From Nostoc sp. PCC 7107 (lineage in GTDB: Bacteria > Cyanobacteriota > Cyanobacteriia > Cyanobacteriales > Nostocaceae), in assembly GCF_000316625.1 (NCBI RefSeq), contig NC_019676.1:3366501-3430500 (forward strand): a stretch of 64,000 nt of DNA, given 5' to 3'. Below, piece by piece: positions 38,120 through 47,713 of this stretch. The translations under genes and the position numbers were made by a program. Under the pieces are notes generated by a model. That model was not told the DNA's origin. It made no database searches and saw nothing but the letters and a program-made list of their open reading frames with translations. Position 1 is the first letter of the stretch, and each line of letters opens with the position of its first letter.

Positions 38120-38899
38120 ATGCCTAATTACTTAAGTCAAGATTTATGCTTTTGCATCCTTGCTTTTAGAGCTAAATATCGTATTTTAGCCAAAGAACTT
38201 GCTAGAACTCTGGACAAACACTCTCCAGGAACTACATTAGTAATTGGCACAGACCAACCTGAAGAATTCCAAAACTGCTCTAATGTCTTTGCTTTTAAGT
38301 TAAAGCAAACAGGCATTTTGCATTGTTATCATGACAAGCGATTTGTAATTCAAGCAGCTTTAAACAAGTTTCCCACCGCTATCCAAATTGATGCAGATAC
38401 AACAATTATTGCTGATATATCTCCAGAAATTCCCTATTTAGAAGGTTTGGCCGCAGGACATATAGAAAACATCGTAGAACACGCACAGAAATATAACCCA
38501 GAAAGATTGACATATCTTCAGAAAATAGCAGATAAGCTATATTTATCTTTAGAGAATGTTAATTATGTTGGAGAATCTTTATTTGCCGTTACCGCAGATA
38601 GCAAAAAATCTGGAGACTTTATCAAATATTGGGATTTCATAGCGCGTTATTTAGAAATACATGGAATTCATTCTGGTGAAGGTAATGCTATTGGTATGGC
38701 AGCAGCTAAAGCCGGATTAAAAGTATATAATCCCACCTGGCTAGGTAAGATTAATTCAGTCAGAAAACATCTAGATGCTTCTGATCGTAAATCTCAACGG
38801 ACACAATGGGATATTCTGCAAAGAAAATTGGCTTATCATTACCGTTTAAACAAAGCCAGAATTCTTTCCTTGAAAGACTTTGATTTTTTCTATAGCTAG
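38120..38899 (+). CDS. Glycosyltransferase-like protein with a DAD motif
   Basis: A 259-residue protein starting at the ATG at 38120 (MPNYLSQDLCF). AIQIDADTTIIADI near residue 95 looks like the DxD metal/nucleotide-sugar motif of GT-A glycosyltransferases, and HSGEGNAIGMAAAKAGLKVY near 205 resembles the acceptor-side region of such enzymes. No membrane segment. It might add a sugar to an unknown acceptor. The convergent gene downstream is a secreted adhesin-like protein, but no functional link is shown. Confidence 0.55.
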   Translation: MPNYLSQDLCFCILAFRAKYRILAKELARTLDKHSPGTTLVIGTDQPEEFQNCSNVFAFKLKQTGILHCYHDKRFVIQAALNKFPTAIQIDADTTIIADISPEIPYLEGLAAGHIENIVEHAQKYNPERLTYLQKIADKLYLSLENVNYVGESLFAVTADSKKSGDFIKYWDFIARYLEIHGIHSGEGNAIGMAAAKAGLKVYNPTWLGKINSVRKHLDASDRKSQRTQWDILQRKLAYHYRLNKARILSLKDFDFFYS

Positions 38900-38982
38900 T
38901 TATTGTTGAAAATTAAGACTTAGGATATAGAGTTTCCTCGTCTACTGTAAAAATTCTCTGCATAGTGATTACGAACTACAAA

Positions 38983-41343
38983 TTACAAATTAGCAGCACA
39001 AGAAGCCGGATTAAGTAATGGACTATGGGGTGTAACAGTTGATGCTTGTGCAACTAAAGTCACATTACCTTTACTATCTCTCACCCACCCTTGGGCGGGG
39101 ATAATTTGAGTTTCTTGATTGGCAGAATCTAATTTTTGTTTACTTATATGATGAGACAAATAATTGGCGCTATTGTCACGTTCACCATTGAGAGTAATCC
39201 AATTTACTAAGACTGAATCATCCATAAAAGGTTCTGTGGGACTGGGTACAATTCCCCCCCTACCTGTGGCGATAAGAGAACCTTTTTTGAGTTTACTCCC
39301 TGGTTTACAATCTGCGGCAATTTGACGGGAAGCATCAACTGGTTCTGCGGGGAGTTCTAATAAACCTCGACTAGGGTCAACATCAGGAGTGTTGATTTGA
39401 ATAGTACCGTTTAATGAAGGGTTTTGTTGCGAAAAGGCAGTAATGTCGCTGGTGGGGAGTCGGTTGGGGTTTAGTTGTCTAGAATCTTCAGTACCTAATA
39501 TTTGTACTAAGTCAGCGCGAGTGCGTGGCTCAAATCCAAATAAACTATTAGCGTTGATCATAATCCGACCACCAGCACCAGAAAAAGCATTGGCTGTAAT
39601 GTCGTTATTGCCTTGGGGAGTAGCGACGAGAAAACCATTGGGTGCATTGATAGTAATATTACCGCCGTTTCCTGGTGCGTTGGCTGTACCTGCATTAGTT
39701 GAGATTTGACTATTACGGCGTAGTAATAAGACATTCCGCACTTGTAGCAAGATATCTCCGCCTCTACCTGTTAAACTGTTAGATGTTATTTGCCCTCTGT
39801 TGTCTAGCAGAACAGACTTAGCGTTGACATTAATTGCACCTGCTGGCCCTAAACTATTTGGATTGCCAAGATATACTCCAAATCTTGGTATTCGACTACT
39901 AACATTGATTAAAGCACCATCTCGAATAATTATTTTCCCTGTTGTTACTGTCACCTCTCCAGCCTTAGCAGAACCTAAAGTGCTAGAAGACAAACTACTA
40001 CCAAAGCCATTAGGTAAGGCTCCAATTAGTTCTACGGACTCAGAAGCGTTGATAGTTAAATTTCCTGCGTCTCCTGTAGCTGGTTGGAATGTAATATTTT
40101 GGGGAGGAACAAAAAAACCACTAGATTGTGTTGATATCTGCGCCCCATCTTGAACTAGCAACCGTTGGGTATTGATGTTTATATTGCCAGAATTTCCTTC
40201 ACCACGAGTTGCACTAATTAATAAACTAACTTGATCAAAATTAGTATTTGCTAACGGAGAGCTACCAATTAATTGCACAGATTCAGCAGCATTAATAAAT
40301 AAGTTTCCTCCTCTACCCTTTCCAGATGTAGAAGTATCTATTTGTGCGCCCTCTCGAACAATTAATTTGCTTGCATTAATAGTTAAATCTCTACCGTTGA
40401 TACTACCTGTAGTCCGACTGATCAAAGTTACAAGATTCCCAATTAGTTCTACTGTCTTACCTCTTACCTGGATATTACCACCACCGTCACTACTGACATC
40501 TACAGTAGAGGGAATCTCAGAACCACCGACAATTCGTTCAAGTAGTTGAATGTTTTCAAAATTCTGAACTTTCTCATATCCTAATATCCAACCTTGGTTA
40601 GTAGACTGAAGGCTGACAAAACTATTACCAGCAACACTTCCTAACTCAATTTGTCCCGACTTTGCTGTTAAGTTCCCACCTTCTAGTGTGATGTTACCGC
40701 CCACAAGTGCTAAAGTTTTGCCAGTTCCGACTTGTAAACCTACAGGTTGTTCAAGAATATTAATTGCATTATTAAGCCTAGCTTGAGATTGATTGCGGAT
40801 AGTAGCTGCATTCCGCCCAAATTGTAAGCCAATGGGAATATTGATTGATAATGTGGCTATTGTTTGTGGTTCTGTAGCACTAAAATTTTTACCATCTGCA
40901 AAGTTAAGACTACTGGCTGTAGTCGCTAGAAATGAACCACCAATATCTAATGCAGCATTTTGTCCAAATACAATTCCGTTGGGATTAATCAAAAATAAGT
41001 TAGCCATCCCTTCTGCTTTGAGAGTGCCATTGATATCAGAAATTGATTGACCTGTTACCCTAGTAATAATGTTTTGAACGCCTGCACTATTCTTAAATGC
41101 AGCTATAGCTGCATTTGTTAATGAAAACTTTTCAAAACTATGAAACAGATTGCTACCAGCAAGCGTACCACCTGTAATTGTTGTAAGTTGATTGTTAGTT
41201 GTAACTTGTGAATTATTTGGTAAAGTTGTATCTGGAATAACTTGGGAATTTGCGGAGTCTGCACAAACAAATATGACACCACCTATTACAATTCCCAAAC
41301 TTTTAAGCTGGAAGGCAAGATTATCCATATTTACTGCACCCAT
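38983..41343 (-). CDS. Two-partner-secretion exoprotein with filamentous haemagglutinin N-terminal domain
   Basis: A 786-residue TpsA-type protein. The signal peptide (LKSLGIVIGGVIFVCADSANS) is followed by the TPS domain, with TTITGGTLAGSNLFHSFEKF, the characteristic LFLINPNGIVFGQNAALDIGGSF, and NITRVTG-type repeats; the rest is a right-handed beta-helix rich in Gly/Asn/Ser (GNININT, GNLTINASE repeats). It should cross the outer membrane through a TpsB/ShlB partner, which is absent here. ATG 41343 is chosen; TTG 41349 and ATG 41328 are alternatives. The function, adhesion or surface layer, is inferred. Confidence 0.88.
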   Translation of the reverse strand: MGAVNMDNLAFQLKSLGIVIGGVIFVCADSANSQVIPDTTLPNNSQVTTNNQLTTITGGTLAGSNLFHSFEKFSLTNAAIAAFKNSAGVQNIITRVTGQSISDINGTLKAEGMANLFLINPNGIVFGQNAALDIGGSFLATTASSLNFADGKNFSATEPQTIATLSINIPIGLQFGRNAATIRNQSQARLNNAINILEQPVGLQVGTGKTLALVGGNITLEGGNLTAKSGQIELGSVAGNSFVSLQSTNQGWILGYEKVQNFENIQLLERIVGGSEIPSTVDVSSDGGGNIQVRGKTVELIGNLVTLISRTTGSINGRDLTINASKLIVREGAQIDTSTSGKGRGGNLFINAAESVQLIGSSPLANTNFDQVSLLISATRGEGNSGNININTQRLLVQDGAQISTQSSGFFVPPQNITFQPATGDAGNLTINASESVELIGALPNGFGSSLSSSTLGSAKAGEVTVTTGKIIIRDGALINVSSRIPRFGVYLGNPNSLGPAGAINVNAKSVLLDNRGQITSNSLTGRGGDILLQVRNVLLLRRNSQISTNAGTANAPGNGGNITINAPNGFLVATPQGNNDITANAFSGAGGRIMINANSLFGFEPRTRADLVQILGTEDSRQLNPNRLPTSDITAFSQQNPSLNGTIQINTPDVDPSRGLLELPAEPVDASRQIAADCKPGSKLKKGSLIATGRGGIVPSPTEPFMDDSVLVNWITLNGERDNSANYLSHHISKQKLDSANQETQIIPAQGWVRDSKGNVTLVAQASTVTPHSPLLNPASCAANL

Positions 41344-41681
41344 CGACAATAACCCTAGATTGACGAAATTATATCAATATATCTCTCTAAAAATGAAATA
41401 CGCGTTATTTGGAGGTTTGTTTATTTTAAAATATATCCTGTCTAGAACTCAATAGGCTTCAGTTAAGATATTCCTACCGATAGCGACTTCCTTAAAAAGG
41501 GGTTAAAAGGAAAAATTGCCCTGCTTTTTCAGAGTTTTTGGGGATATCTTCAAGAATTAATCATACTAAACCGAGAATAAAGGTATCAACTGTCTTGAAA
41601 ATCAGGCGATCGCTATATCTATATTTTTCTCCTGCATCAATTCAGATTGCAGTCGCAGTGTTAAATAATTCACAAATAAAA
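41344..41681. other. Spacer upstream of the exoprotein gene
   Basis: Contains AATAGGCTTCAGTTAAG near 41451, a degenerate match to the MITE end AATACGGTTCAG at 14585, without the partner end nearby. No gene is seen. Confidence 0.35.
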
Positions 41682-41714
41682 AGCTCCCCAGCTTTTCAAA
41701 GAAGCTGGGGAGCT
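41682..41714 (-). terminator. Terminator of the small acidic peptide gene
   Basis: Arms AGCTCCCCAGCTT (41682-41694) and AAGCTGGGGAGCT (41702-41714) are a perfect 13-bp stem. On the minus strand it is followed by TTTTTATTTG. It lies 164 bp after the stop at 41878, so the transcript has an unusually long 3' end. Confidence 0.85.
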
Positions 41715-41877
41715 AAAGCCTGGTAATTTTACCAAATCGAATAGGATTACTAAGAAAAGAGATTCGCTACAGGTTAACGAAGTGATATTTGATTAGTGAG
41801 ATAATCTTAATGGAAATTTGTAAACACCACTAGATTATCTCCCTATTAAATCTTAAAAAGAATCGATGAAAATTCTA

Positions 41878-42126
41878 TTAGCAAGCAACCCATTTGCCAT
41901 TAACAAAACAAACATCTGCTAGTTGTTTACCAGGCAGTTGTGCAGTTGGTTCTGTGGTTTCTGGGTCAATCAGATCTTGATTAATTTCAATATCATTAGT
42001 GTTGGTAGTGTTGTCTGCTTCTAAAGCAAGAATTTCTGCCGCTACATCGTTTTCTGGTAGAATACTTAAGTCGTCGGTGTTTAGGCTTTCTTCTGTTGGT
42101 AATGGTTGTGTATTTTGATTTTCCAT
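41878..42126 (-). CDS. Small acidic protein with a C-terminal two-cysteine segment, possible peptide precursor
   Basis: An 82-residue protein not recognised from any family. The first 60 residues are polar and strongly acidic (Glu, Asp, Asn, Thr; for example EESLNTDDLSILPENDVAAE), without a signal peptide. The end changes abruptly to LPGKQLADVCFVNGKWVAC, with two Cys separated by eight residues. A leader-plus-core layout like this is typical of ribosomally made, modified peptides, but no modification or export enzyme is next to it; PhoD is upstream and an adhesin downstream. The strong terminator supports a real transcript. Alternatives: a small regulatory or metal-binding protein. Confidence 0.6.
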   Translation of the reverse strand: MENQNTQPLPTEESLNTDDLSILPENDVAAEILALEADNTTNTNDIEINQDLIDPETTEPTAQLPGKQLADVCFVNGKWVAC

Positions 42127-42355
42127 GATGGCTTTCTTTCTAGGTTAATTTTAATAAGAACTAGTCGTTTTGCTCTCTTGTTATTAGCTTCAGTATGACT
42201 CTCAGGAATTACGCACAAATTTACAAAAGTTTATATTTTTTCTGTAAATTACTCAAAACCCGGCAAAATTGAGAGTTTCTAATTTCTCAAGAGGTGTAGA
42301 GTGGGTAAGTACCCATCTACAAAAATCTATTTTATTGATTGATAAGATCGCCAAA

Positions 42356-43930
42356 TTAAGCTTGTCGATATGCTCCTGGTTGCCCATCTTGGACAACGAA
42401 GGAAGCTAGGGTGCTGATAGAAGCATTGGGGTCAACGATGCTAGAAACTGCCCGATAATCACTTTGCCACTGTTTGGGAGTGACTTGGCAACGGACGTAA
42501 CCGCGAAATGCACCATCGAAAAATTTGGTATGGGGATTACTTCTCAAGGCGGCTTGTACGGGTGCAATAAATGAGGTGGGAAAGTCGGAGGTAATGGAAG
42601 TACCGACGAACTCAGTTGCCACAGTTACGGAAGCAGGATTATTAAAATCAAGTTTGATGTCGTGTACCCAACTGGAATGGATATCACCTGTAATCACTAC
42701 AGGGTTAGAAGGTCGGCGATAGTTGAGATAGTTCACAATTCGATTACGTGCGGCTACATAACCATCCCATTGATCTAAGTTGAATAATCCGATTTCTGGG
42801 CGAGGGTCAAAATCAAATTGAGCAAACATTGTCTGCTGGGCAATAATATTCCAACGGGCGCGGGATCGGTCTAAACCGTTGAATAGCCAGCGTTCTTGCA
42901 GTGAGCCTGTCATTGTGGCATTTTCGTCATAGGCTTGCACACAACGCAGCTGGAGTCCATCATTACAAGGTTGATCTGTGCGATATTGACGGGTATCTAA
43001 AACGTGAAACTGAGCTAAATTCCCATAATTCAAGCGCCGATAAAGTTGGAGGTTCGCACCATTAGGAAAGGAAGACAAACGCAATGGCATGTGTTCGTAG
43101 TACGCTTTATAGGCGTTAGTGCGGCGTTGGGCAAAGATTTCTGGGTTGACGTTATCTTCAGAAATTAAGTTGGCGTAGTTGTTTTCTACTTCATGGTCAT
43201 CCCAGGTGACTATCCAAGGAAAGGCTGCATGAACCGCTTGAAGATTTGGGTCAGTTTTATAAAGTGCGTGGCGATCGCGGTAGTCGGTCAGAGTCATAAT
43301 TTCTGGGCTATTATGCTGACGTGGCCCGTTAGTTTCTGGCCCATACTCGTAAATATAATCACCCAGATGGACAACTAATTCAATATCTTCTTCAGCTAGA
43401 TGGCGGTAGGCGGTGTAAAAGCCATTTTGCCAATCTTGGCAAGAAACAAAAGCATAGTTTAGTTGTTTGATGTAACTATGGAATGCTGGTGCTGTCCGAG
43501 TTCGTCCGATGGGGCTAAGTTCATTCCCGACGCGGAACTGATACCAATACCAACGGTTAGAGTCTAAACCTTGCACATCAACGTGTACTGAATGGGCTAA
43601 ATCTGCGATCGCTAAAGTTTTACCACGTCGGACAACTTTTCGCATATTCTCATCTAGAGCGACTTCCCAGTGTACCACCACGTTTCTCGGTGGCATTCCA
43701 CCACCATTCAGAGGGTCTGGTGCTAACCTTGTCCATAACACCACACTATCTGGTAATGGGTCGCCAGACGCTACACCCAAGGTAAAGGGATAGCTAGAAA
43801 ATCTCGATGTTGCTAATGCTGGTTTCCATTGGCTGGTTAATGCTAAACCTGTAAAAAATCCCGCACCCAGTAAAACACTCCGCCGTTTATAACGATTTGA
43901 TAATAGGCGATCGCAATTGATAAAATCCAT
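42356..43930 (-). CDS. phoD: PhoD-family alkaline phosphatase/phosphodiesterase
   Basis: A 524-residue exported phosphatase. The N-terminus carries RRSVLLGAGFFTGLALTS, a twin-arginine signal, as usual for the metal-loaded PhoD family. The PhoD N-domain (FTLGVASGDPLPDSVVLWTRL) precedes the catalytic domain with FVSCQDWQNG, VHLGDYIYEYG, VTWDDHEVENNY and VVITGDIHSSWVHD, which bind Ca/Fe. Releases phosphate from organic phosphate in the periplasm. ATG 43930 or GTG 43936 both fit the ribosome site AAGGGTGG. No convincing Pho box was seen in the 130-bp divergent spacer. Confidence 0.9.
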   Translation of the reverse strand: MDFINCDRLLSNRYKRRSVLLGAGFFTGLALTSQWKPALATSRFSSYPFTLGVASGDPLPDSVVLWTRLAPDPLNGGGMPPRNVVVHWEVALDENMRKVVRRGKTLAIADLAHSVHVDVQGLDSNRWYWYQFRVGNELSPIGRTRTAPAFHSYIKQLNYAFVSCQDWQNGFYTAYRHLAEEDIELVVHLGDYIYEYGPETNGPRQHNSPEIMTLTDYRDRHALYKTDPNLQAVHAAFPWIVTWDDHEVENNYANLISEDNVNPEIFAQRRTNAYKAYYEHMPLRLSSFPNGANLQLYRRLNYGNLAQFHVLDTRQYRTDQPCNDGLQLRCVQAYDENATMTGSLQERWLFNGLDRSRARWNIIAQQTMFAQFDFDPRPEIGLFNLDQWDGYVAARNRIVNYLNYRRPSNPVVITGDIHSSWVHDIKLDFNNPASVTVATEFVGTSITSDFPTSFIAPVQAALRSNPHTKFFDGAFRGYVRCQVTPKQWQSDYRAVSSIVDPNASISTLASFVVQDGQPGAYRQA

Positions 43931-44060
43931 ATCCACCCTTAATTAATTTGCTGCACAAATGCGATAAATTTATCAACCGACAATCAAGTACAGATTAAGA
44001 AAATATTAAAAATGTGAAGGATAAAGTCTAAAACTTTAGTCAGTAGGAACCGCCAGATTA

Positions 44061-45515
44061 ATGTTCGACCAAAAGGAAGCACCATTATTAGATGCCATAA
44101 AAAGATGCACAGTCAAATCTCACACGCCGTTTTATACTCCTGGACATAAGCGGGGTCAAGGAATATCGCCAGTATTAGCTGATTTACTGGGCGAAAAATT
44201 ATTTCGGGCGGATTTAACCGAATTAGCTGAGTTAGATAGTTTGTTTTCTCCCCAAGGTGTAATTCGAGCCGCCCAAACATTGGCAGCAGAGGCATTTGGT
44301 GCTTCACAAACATGGTTTCTTGTCAATGGTTCTACCTGTGGCATTGAGGCGGCAATTCTCGCTACCTGCGGTACAGGGGATAAAATTATTTTGCCGCGCA
44401 ATGTGCATTCTTCTGCGATCGCGGGTTTAATTCTCTCTGGGGCGATACCAATTTTTATCAATCCCGAATATGACCCAGTTTTTGATATCGCCCACAGTAT
44501 CACACCAAATACACTAGAAGCTGCTCTACAACAGCATCCTGATACTAAAGCGGTGTTAACAGTTTATCCCACATATTACGGTGTCTGCGGAGATTTAGCT
44601 GCGATCGCCCACATTACCCATCAATATAATATTCCTTTGTTGGTCGATGAAGCCCACGGCGCACACTTCGCCTTTCATTCTGAATTACCAACCTCAGCTT
44701 TAGCTGCAGGTGCAGATTTAACTGTGCAGTCAATTCATAAAGTCCTCGGTGCAATGACACAAGCATCGATGTTACACATTCAAGGAGAGAGAATAGATAG
44801 CGATCGCATCAGTAAAGCTTTGCAACTAGTTCAGTCTACCAGTCCGAGTTACATACTTTTAGCTTCTTTAGATGCTGCACGTCAACAAATGGCGCTAGAT
44901 GGCGAACAACTCATGTCTCGCACTTTGCAGCTTGCAGATATAGCGCGAACCAAAATCAGCCAACTTACAGGGTTATCAGTTTTGCAGCCACAATTATCAC
45001 CCGGTTTTAGGGAATTAGATCAAACTCGGTTAACAATTAAAGTCAGTAAATTGGGTTTAACTGGGTTTGAGGCAGAAGAAATCTTAGATGAAAAACTAGG
45101 TGTGACTGCGGAATTTTCTTCCTTGCATAATTTGACTTTTATTATTAGTTTAGGAAACACTGTTAATGATATTCAGCAATTAATTCAAGGTTTTAATCTT
45201 CTGTCCGAGAAGTATCTTTGTAACAGAGTAATTATTAAGCCTGCACTGGGGCAGAACTTTGCTGAGTATACTATGCAGATATCGCCGCGTGACGCTTTTT
45301 TTGCCAGTAGTGAAACCTTACCAATAGAACAAACAAGCGATCGCATTTGTGCCGAAATTGTTTGTCCCTATCCTCCCGGAATCCCGGTTTTAATGCCAGG
45401 AGAAATAATTACTACAACAGCTTTAATATATCTGCAACAAATTCAAGCAATGGGTGGGATAATTAGTGGATGTGCAGATTCAAGTCTGCAAACTTTAAAA
45501 GTTGTTCAACGTTAA
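44061..45515 (+). CDS. PLP-dependent Orn/Lys/Arg decarboxylase-family protein
   Basis: A 484-residue fold-type I enzyme. HTPFYTPGHKRGQG at the N-terminus, WFLVNGSTCGIEAAIL, LLVDEAHGAHFAFH and the PLP-lysine motif TVQSIHKVLGAMTQ are hallmarks of the Orn/Lys/Arg decarboxylase group. It lacks the N-terminal wing domain of E. coli CadA/SpeF and is the shorter type found in cyanobacteria and Gram-positives, often annotated arginine decarboxylase; substrate specificity is unclear. Diverges from phoD. A polyamine role is inferred. Confidence 0.85.
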   Translation: MFDQKEAPLLDAIKRCTVKSHTPFYTPGHKRGQGISPVLADLLGEKLFRADLTELAELDSLFSPQGVIRAAQTLAAEAFGASQTWFLVNGSTCGIEAAILATCGTGDKIILPRNVHSSAIAGLILSGAIPIFINPEYDPVFDIAHSITPNTLEAALQQHPDTKAVLTVYPTYYGVCGDLAAIAHITHQYNIPLLVDEAHGAHFAFHSELPTSALAAGADLTVQSIHKVLGAMTQASMLHIQGERIDSDRISKALQLVQSTSPSYILLASLDAARQQMALDGEQLMSRTLQLADIARTKISQLTGLSVLQPQLSPGFRELDQTRLTIKVSKLGLTGFEAEEILDEKLGVTAEFSSLHNLTFIISLGNTVNDIQQLIQGFNLLSEKYLCNRVIIKPALGQNFAEYTMQISPRDAFFASSETLPIEQTSDRICAEIVCPYPPGIPVLMPGEIITTTALIYLQQIQAMGGIISGCADSSLQTLKVVQR

Positions 45516-45542
45516 GGCGCTTTTCTATGATAAGGGGTGGAA

Positions 45543-46451
45543 ATGCCAGAACACGATCGCCTGTTCAAAGAATTACTTTCGACTTTTTTCATTGAGTTTC
45601 TGGAGTTATTTCTGCCGCAACTTGCCAGTACAATAGATCCCAACTCGATCCGCTTTCTACCCCAAGAATACTTTGCTGACCTCACCGCAGGAGAAGATAA
45701 AGTAATTGACCTGCTAGTAGAAGTACGACAAGCAGGAGAAGAAGTTGGGTTTTTAGTACATATCGAAACCCAATCTTACGCCGAGCGAGAATTCAGCCGT
45801 CGGATGTTTTTCTACTTTGCACGGCTGTATCAGAAATATTCGCAGCGTGTTTATCCGATTGTGGTGTTTTCCTTTGATCAACCATACCGAGAAGAACCTC
45901 ATAGCCACATAGTTGAATTTCCCAACTTGAAGGTATTGGAATTCAACTTCACAGCGATTCAACTCAATCGGCTGAACTGGCGTGATTATCTAAATCAAGC
46001 CAATCCAGTAGCAGCAGCTTTAATGGCAAAAATGCAGATTGCAGCATCAGACCGACCGAAAGTCAAAGTCGAATGTTTACGACTTTTGGCAACCTTAAAG
46101 CTAGATCCCGCCCGCACTCGCTTAATTTCTGGGTTCGTTGATACCTATTTACAGTTAAACCAGCAAGAGGAGCAAGTGTTTCAAGAGGAGATTGATAGAC
46201 TGGAAATGAATAGCCAGGAGGATGTGATGGAAATTGTCACCAGTTGGATGAGACAGGGTATTGAACAAGGTGCCGAGCGAGAAGCCAGATCGCTAGTTTT
46301 GCGATTATTAAGCCGCAAGGTGGGAGAATTGCCGGAGGAAGTGCGATCGCAAATTGCTACTTTATCTCTACCTCAACTGGAATCATTAGGAGAAGCCTTG
46401 TTAGATTTTTCCCATCTGTCTAATTTAACTGATTGGCTCAAACAAAACTGA
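45543..46451 (+). CDS. Rpn-family recombination-promoting nuclease/putative transposase with DUF4351
   Basis: A 302-residue protein of the PD-(D/E)XK Rpn/YhgA family. The N-terminus EHDRLFKELLSTFFIEFLELFLP, KVIDLLVEVRQ and VHIETQSYAEREFSRRMFFYFARLY carry the Asp and ExQ nuclease residues. The C-terminal 60 residues (ARSLVLRLLSRKVGELPEEVRSQ) match DUF4351. Such genes are abundant and repeated in filamentous cyanobacteria. ATG 45543 is chosen because AAGGGG precedes it suitably; GTG 45537 would be too close. It is downstream of the decarboxylase by 27 bp. Confidence 0.85.
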   Translation: MPEHDRLFKELLSTFFIEFLELFLPQLASTIDPNSIRFLPQEYFADLTAGEDKVIDLLVEVRQAGEEVGFLVHIETQSYAEREFSRRMFFYFARLYQKYSQRVYPIVVFSFDQPYREEPHSHIVEFPNLKVLEFNFTAIQLNRLNWRDYLNQANPVAAALMAKMQIAASDRPKVKVECLRLLATLKLDPARTRLISGFVDTYLQLNQQEEQVFQEEIDRLEMNSQEDVMEIVTSWMRQGIEQGAEREARSLVLRLLSRKVGELPEEVRSQIATLSLPQLESLGEALLDFSHLSNLTDWLKQN

Positions 46452-46582
46452 TCAAGATAGCAATAGCCCAGGTGCTTAAGACATCCTTTTAACGCTGTCC
46501 TCCATAACCTATTTTTGAAAAAACTGTAGCTACTGCGGATGATTTGGGAATACTCAACGAGAGTGGGTGTGAGGATCAGGAA

Positions 46583-47701
46583 GTGGTAGAAGAACGGGCA
46601 TATTGGTTAGCTTGGGCGCAAATTTCGGGAATCGGCCCGGTTTTATTGCAACGGCTACAAGAGCATTTTGGCAATTTATCTACAGCATGGGCAGCTAGTA
46701 AGGCTGAATTAGGGGAGGTTGAAGGTTTTGGTTTGCAAACCTTGAACAAAGTAATCAAAATGCGATCGCAGTTACATCCAGAACAGTTACTGAACCAACA
46801 CCAGCAAGAAAACCCCAATTTCTGGACACCAGCCGATGCAAACTATCCTCGCTTACTACTAGAAACACCCAGTCCGCCACCAGTTTTATACTATCGAGGT
46901 GAAGTTGATTTACAAGAAAATTTCGGACAAAAGCCGATGGTGGGAATTGTCGGAACCCGCCAACCTTCTGATTATGGTATTCGTTGGACTCGCCAAATTA
47001 GCACAGCTTTGGCACAAAATGGTTTCACTGTTGTTTCAGGGATGGCGGAGGGAATTGATACAGAAAGTCACAGCGCCACTATCAAAGCTGGGGGACGCAC
47101 CCTCGCAGTTTTAGGAACAGGTGTAGATGTAATTTATCCCCACAAAAATCGAGATTTGTACAAGCAGATTTTAGGCGCAGGTTTAGTTTTAAGTGAATAT
47201 CCTGCCAAAACCCCACCTGACCGCGCTCATTTCCCCCGACGCAATCGAATTATTGCAGGTTTAAGTCGGGCAATTTTGGTGATGGAAGCACCTTTAAAAT
47301 CTGGTGCATTAATTACTGCTACCTACGCTAATGATTTTGGCAGAGATATCTATGCACTACCAGGAAGATTAGATGATTACCCGTCTCAAGGTTGTTTAAA
47401 GTTAATCTCCCAAGGCGCTTCTATAATTTTTCGAGAATTAGATGAACTATTAAGTTTGTTGGGTGCAGTCCCAAAACTAGATACAGTCGCTACTTCCCCA
47501 ACTACAGAAAAGTTAAGTTTGCCGAATTTATCACCGCCAATGCAACAGATTATTGATGCGATCGCCTGCAATATTTTATCTTTTGATGCGATCGTCCAAA
47601 CTACAGGTATTCCCGCTAGTGCTGTTTCTGGTTTTTTATTACAACTAGAACTGATGGGTTTAGTCTCCCAACTCCCAGGAATGCGGTATCAGAAAAGTTA
47701 A
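46583..47701 (+). CDS. dprA: DNA-processing protein DprA
   Basis: A 372-residue protein that loads RecA on incoming single-stranded DNA during transformation. The SAM-like N-terminal domain (ISGIGPVLLQRLQEHFG) precedes the Rossmann-like DprA core with MVGIVGTRQPSDYGIRW, VVSGMAEGIDTESHSATI and LAVLGTGVDVIYPHKNRDL, and ends in a winged-helix-like DML1 domain. I chose GTG 46583 (MVEERAYWLAW) because GAGG lies 8 bases before it and no other cyanobacterial start is plausible; the frame continues to a TTG at 46544. Confidence 0.92.
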   Translation: MVEERAYWLAWAQISGIGPVLLQRLQEHFGNLSTAWAASKAELGEVEGFGLQTLNKVIKMRSQLHPEQLLNQHQQENPNFWTPADANYPRLLLETPSPPPVLYYRGEVDLQENFGQKPMVGIVGTRQPSDYGIRWTRQISTALAQNGFTVVSGMAEGIDTESHSATIKAGGRTLAVLGTGVDVIYPHKNRDLYKQILGAGLVLSEYPAKTPPDRAHFPRRNRIIAGLSRAILVMEAPLKSGALITATYANDFGRDIYALPGRLDDYPSQGCLKLISQGASIIFRELDELLSLLGAVPKLDTVATSPTTEKLSLPNLSPPMQQIIDAIACNILSFDAIVQTTGIPASAVSGFLLQLELMGLVSQLPGMRYQKS

Positions 47702-47713
47702 ATTTAAATTTTT

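Noticed and set aside
39443-41455. Several plus-strand frames opposite the exoprotein gene
   Set aside because: Shadows caused by the repetitive Gly/Asn-rich beta-helix coding sequence.
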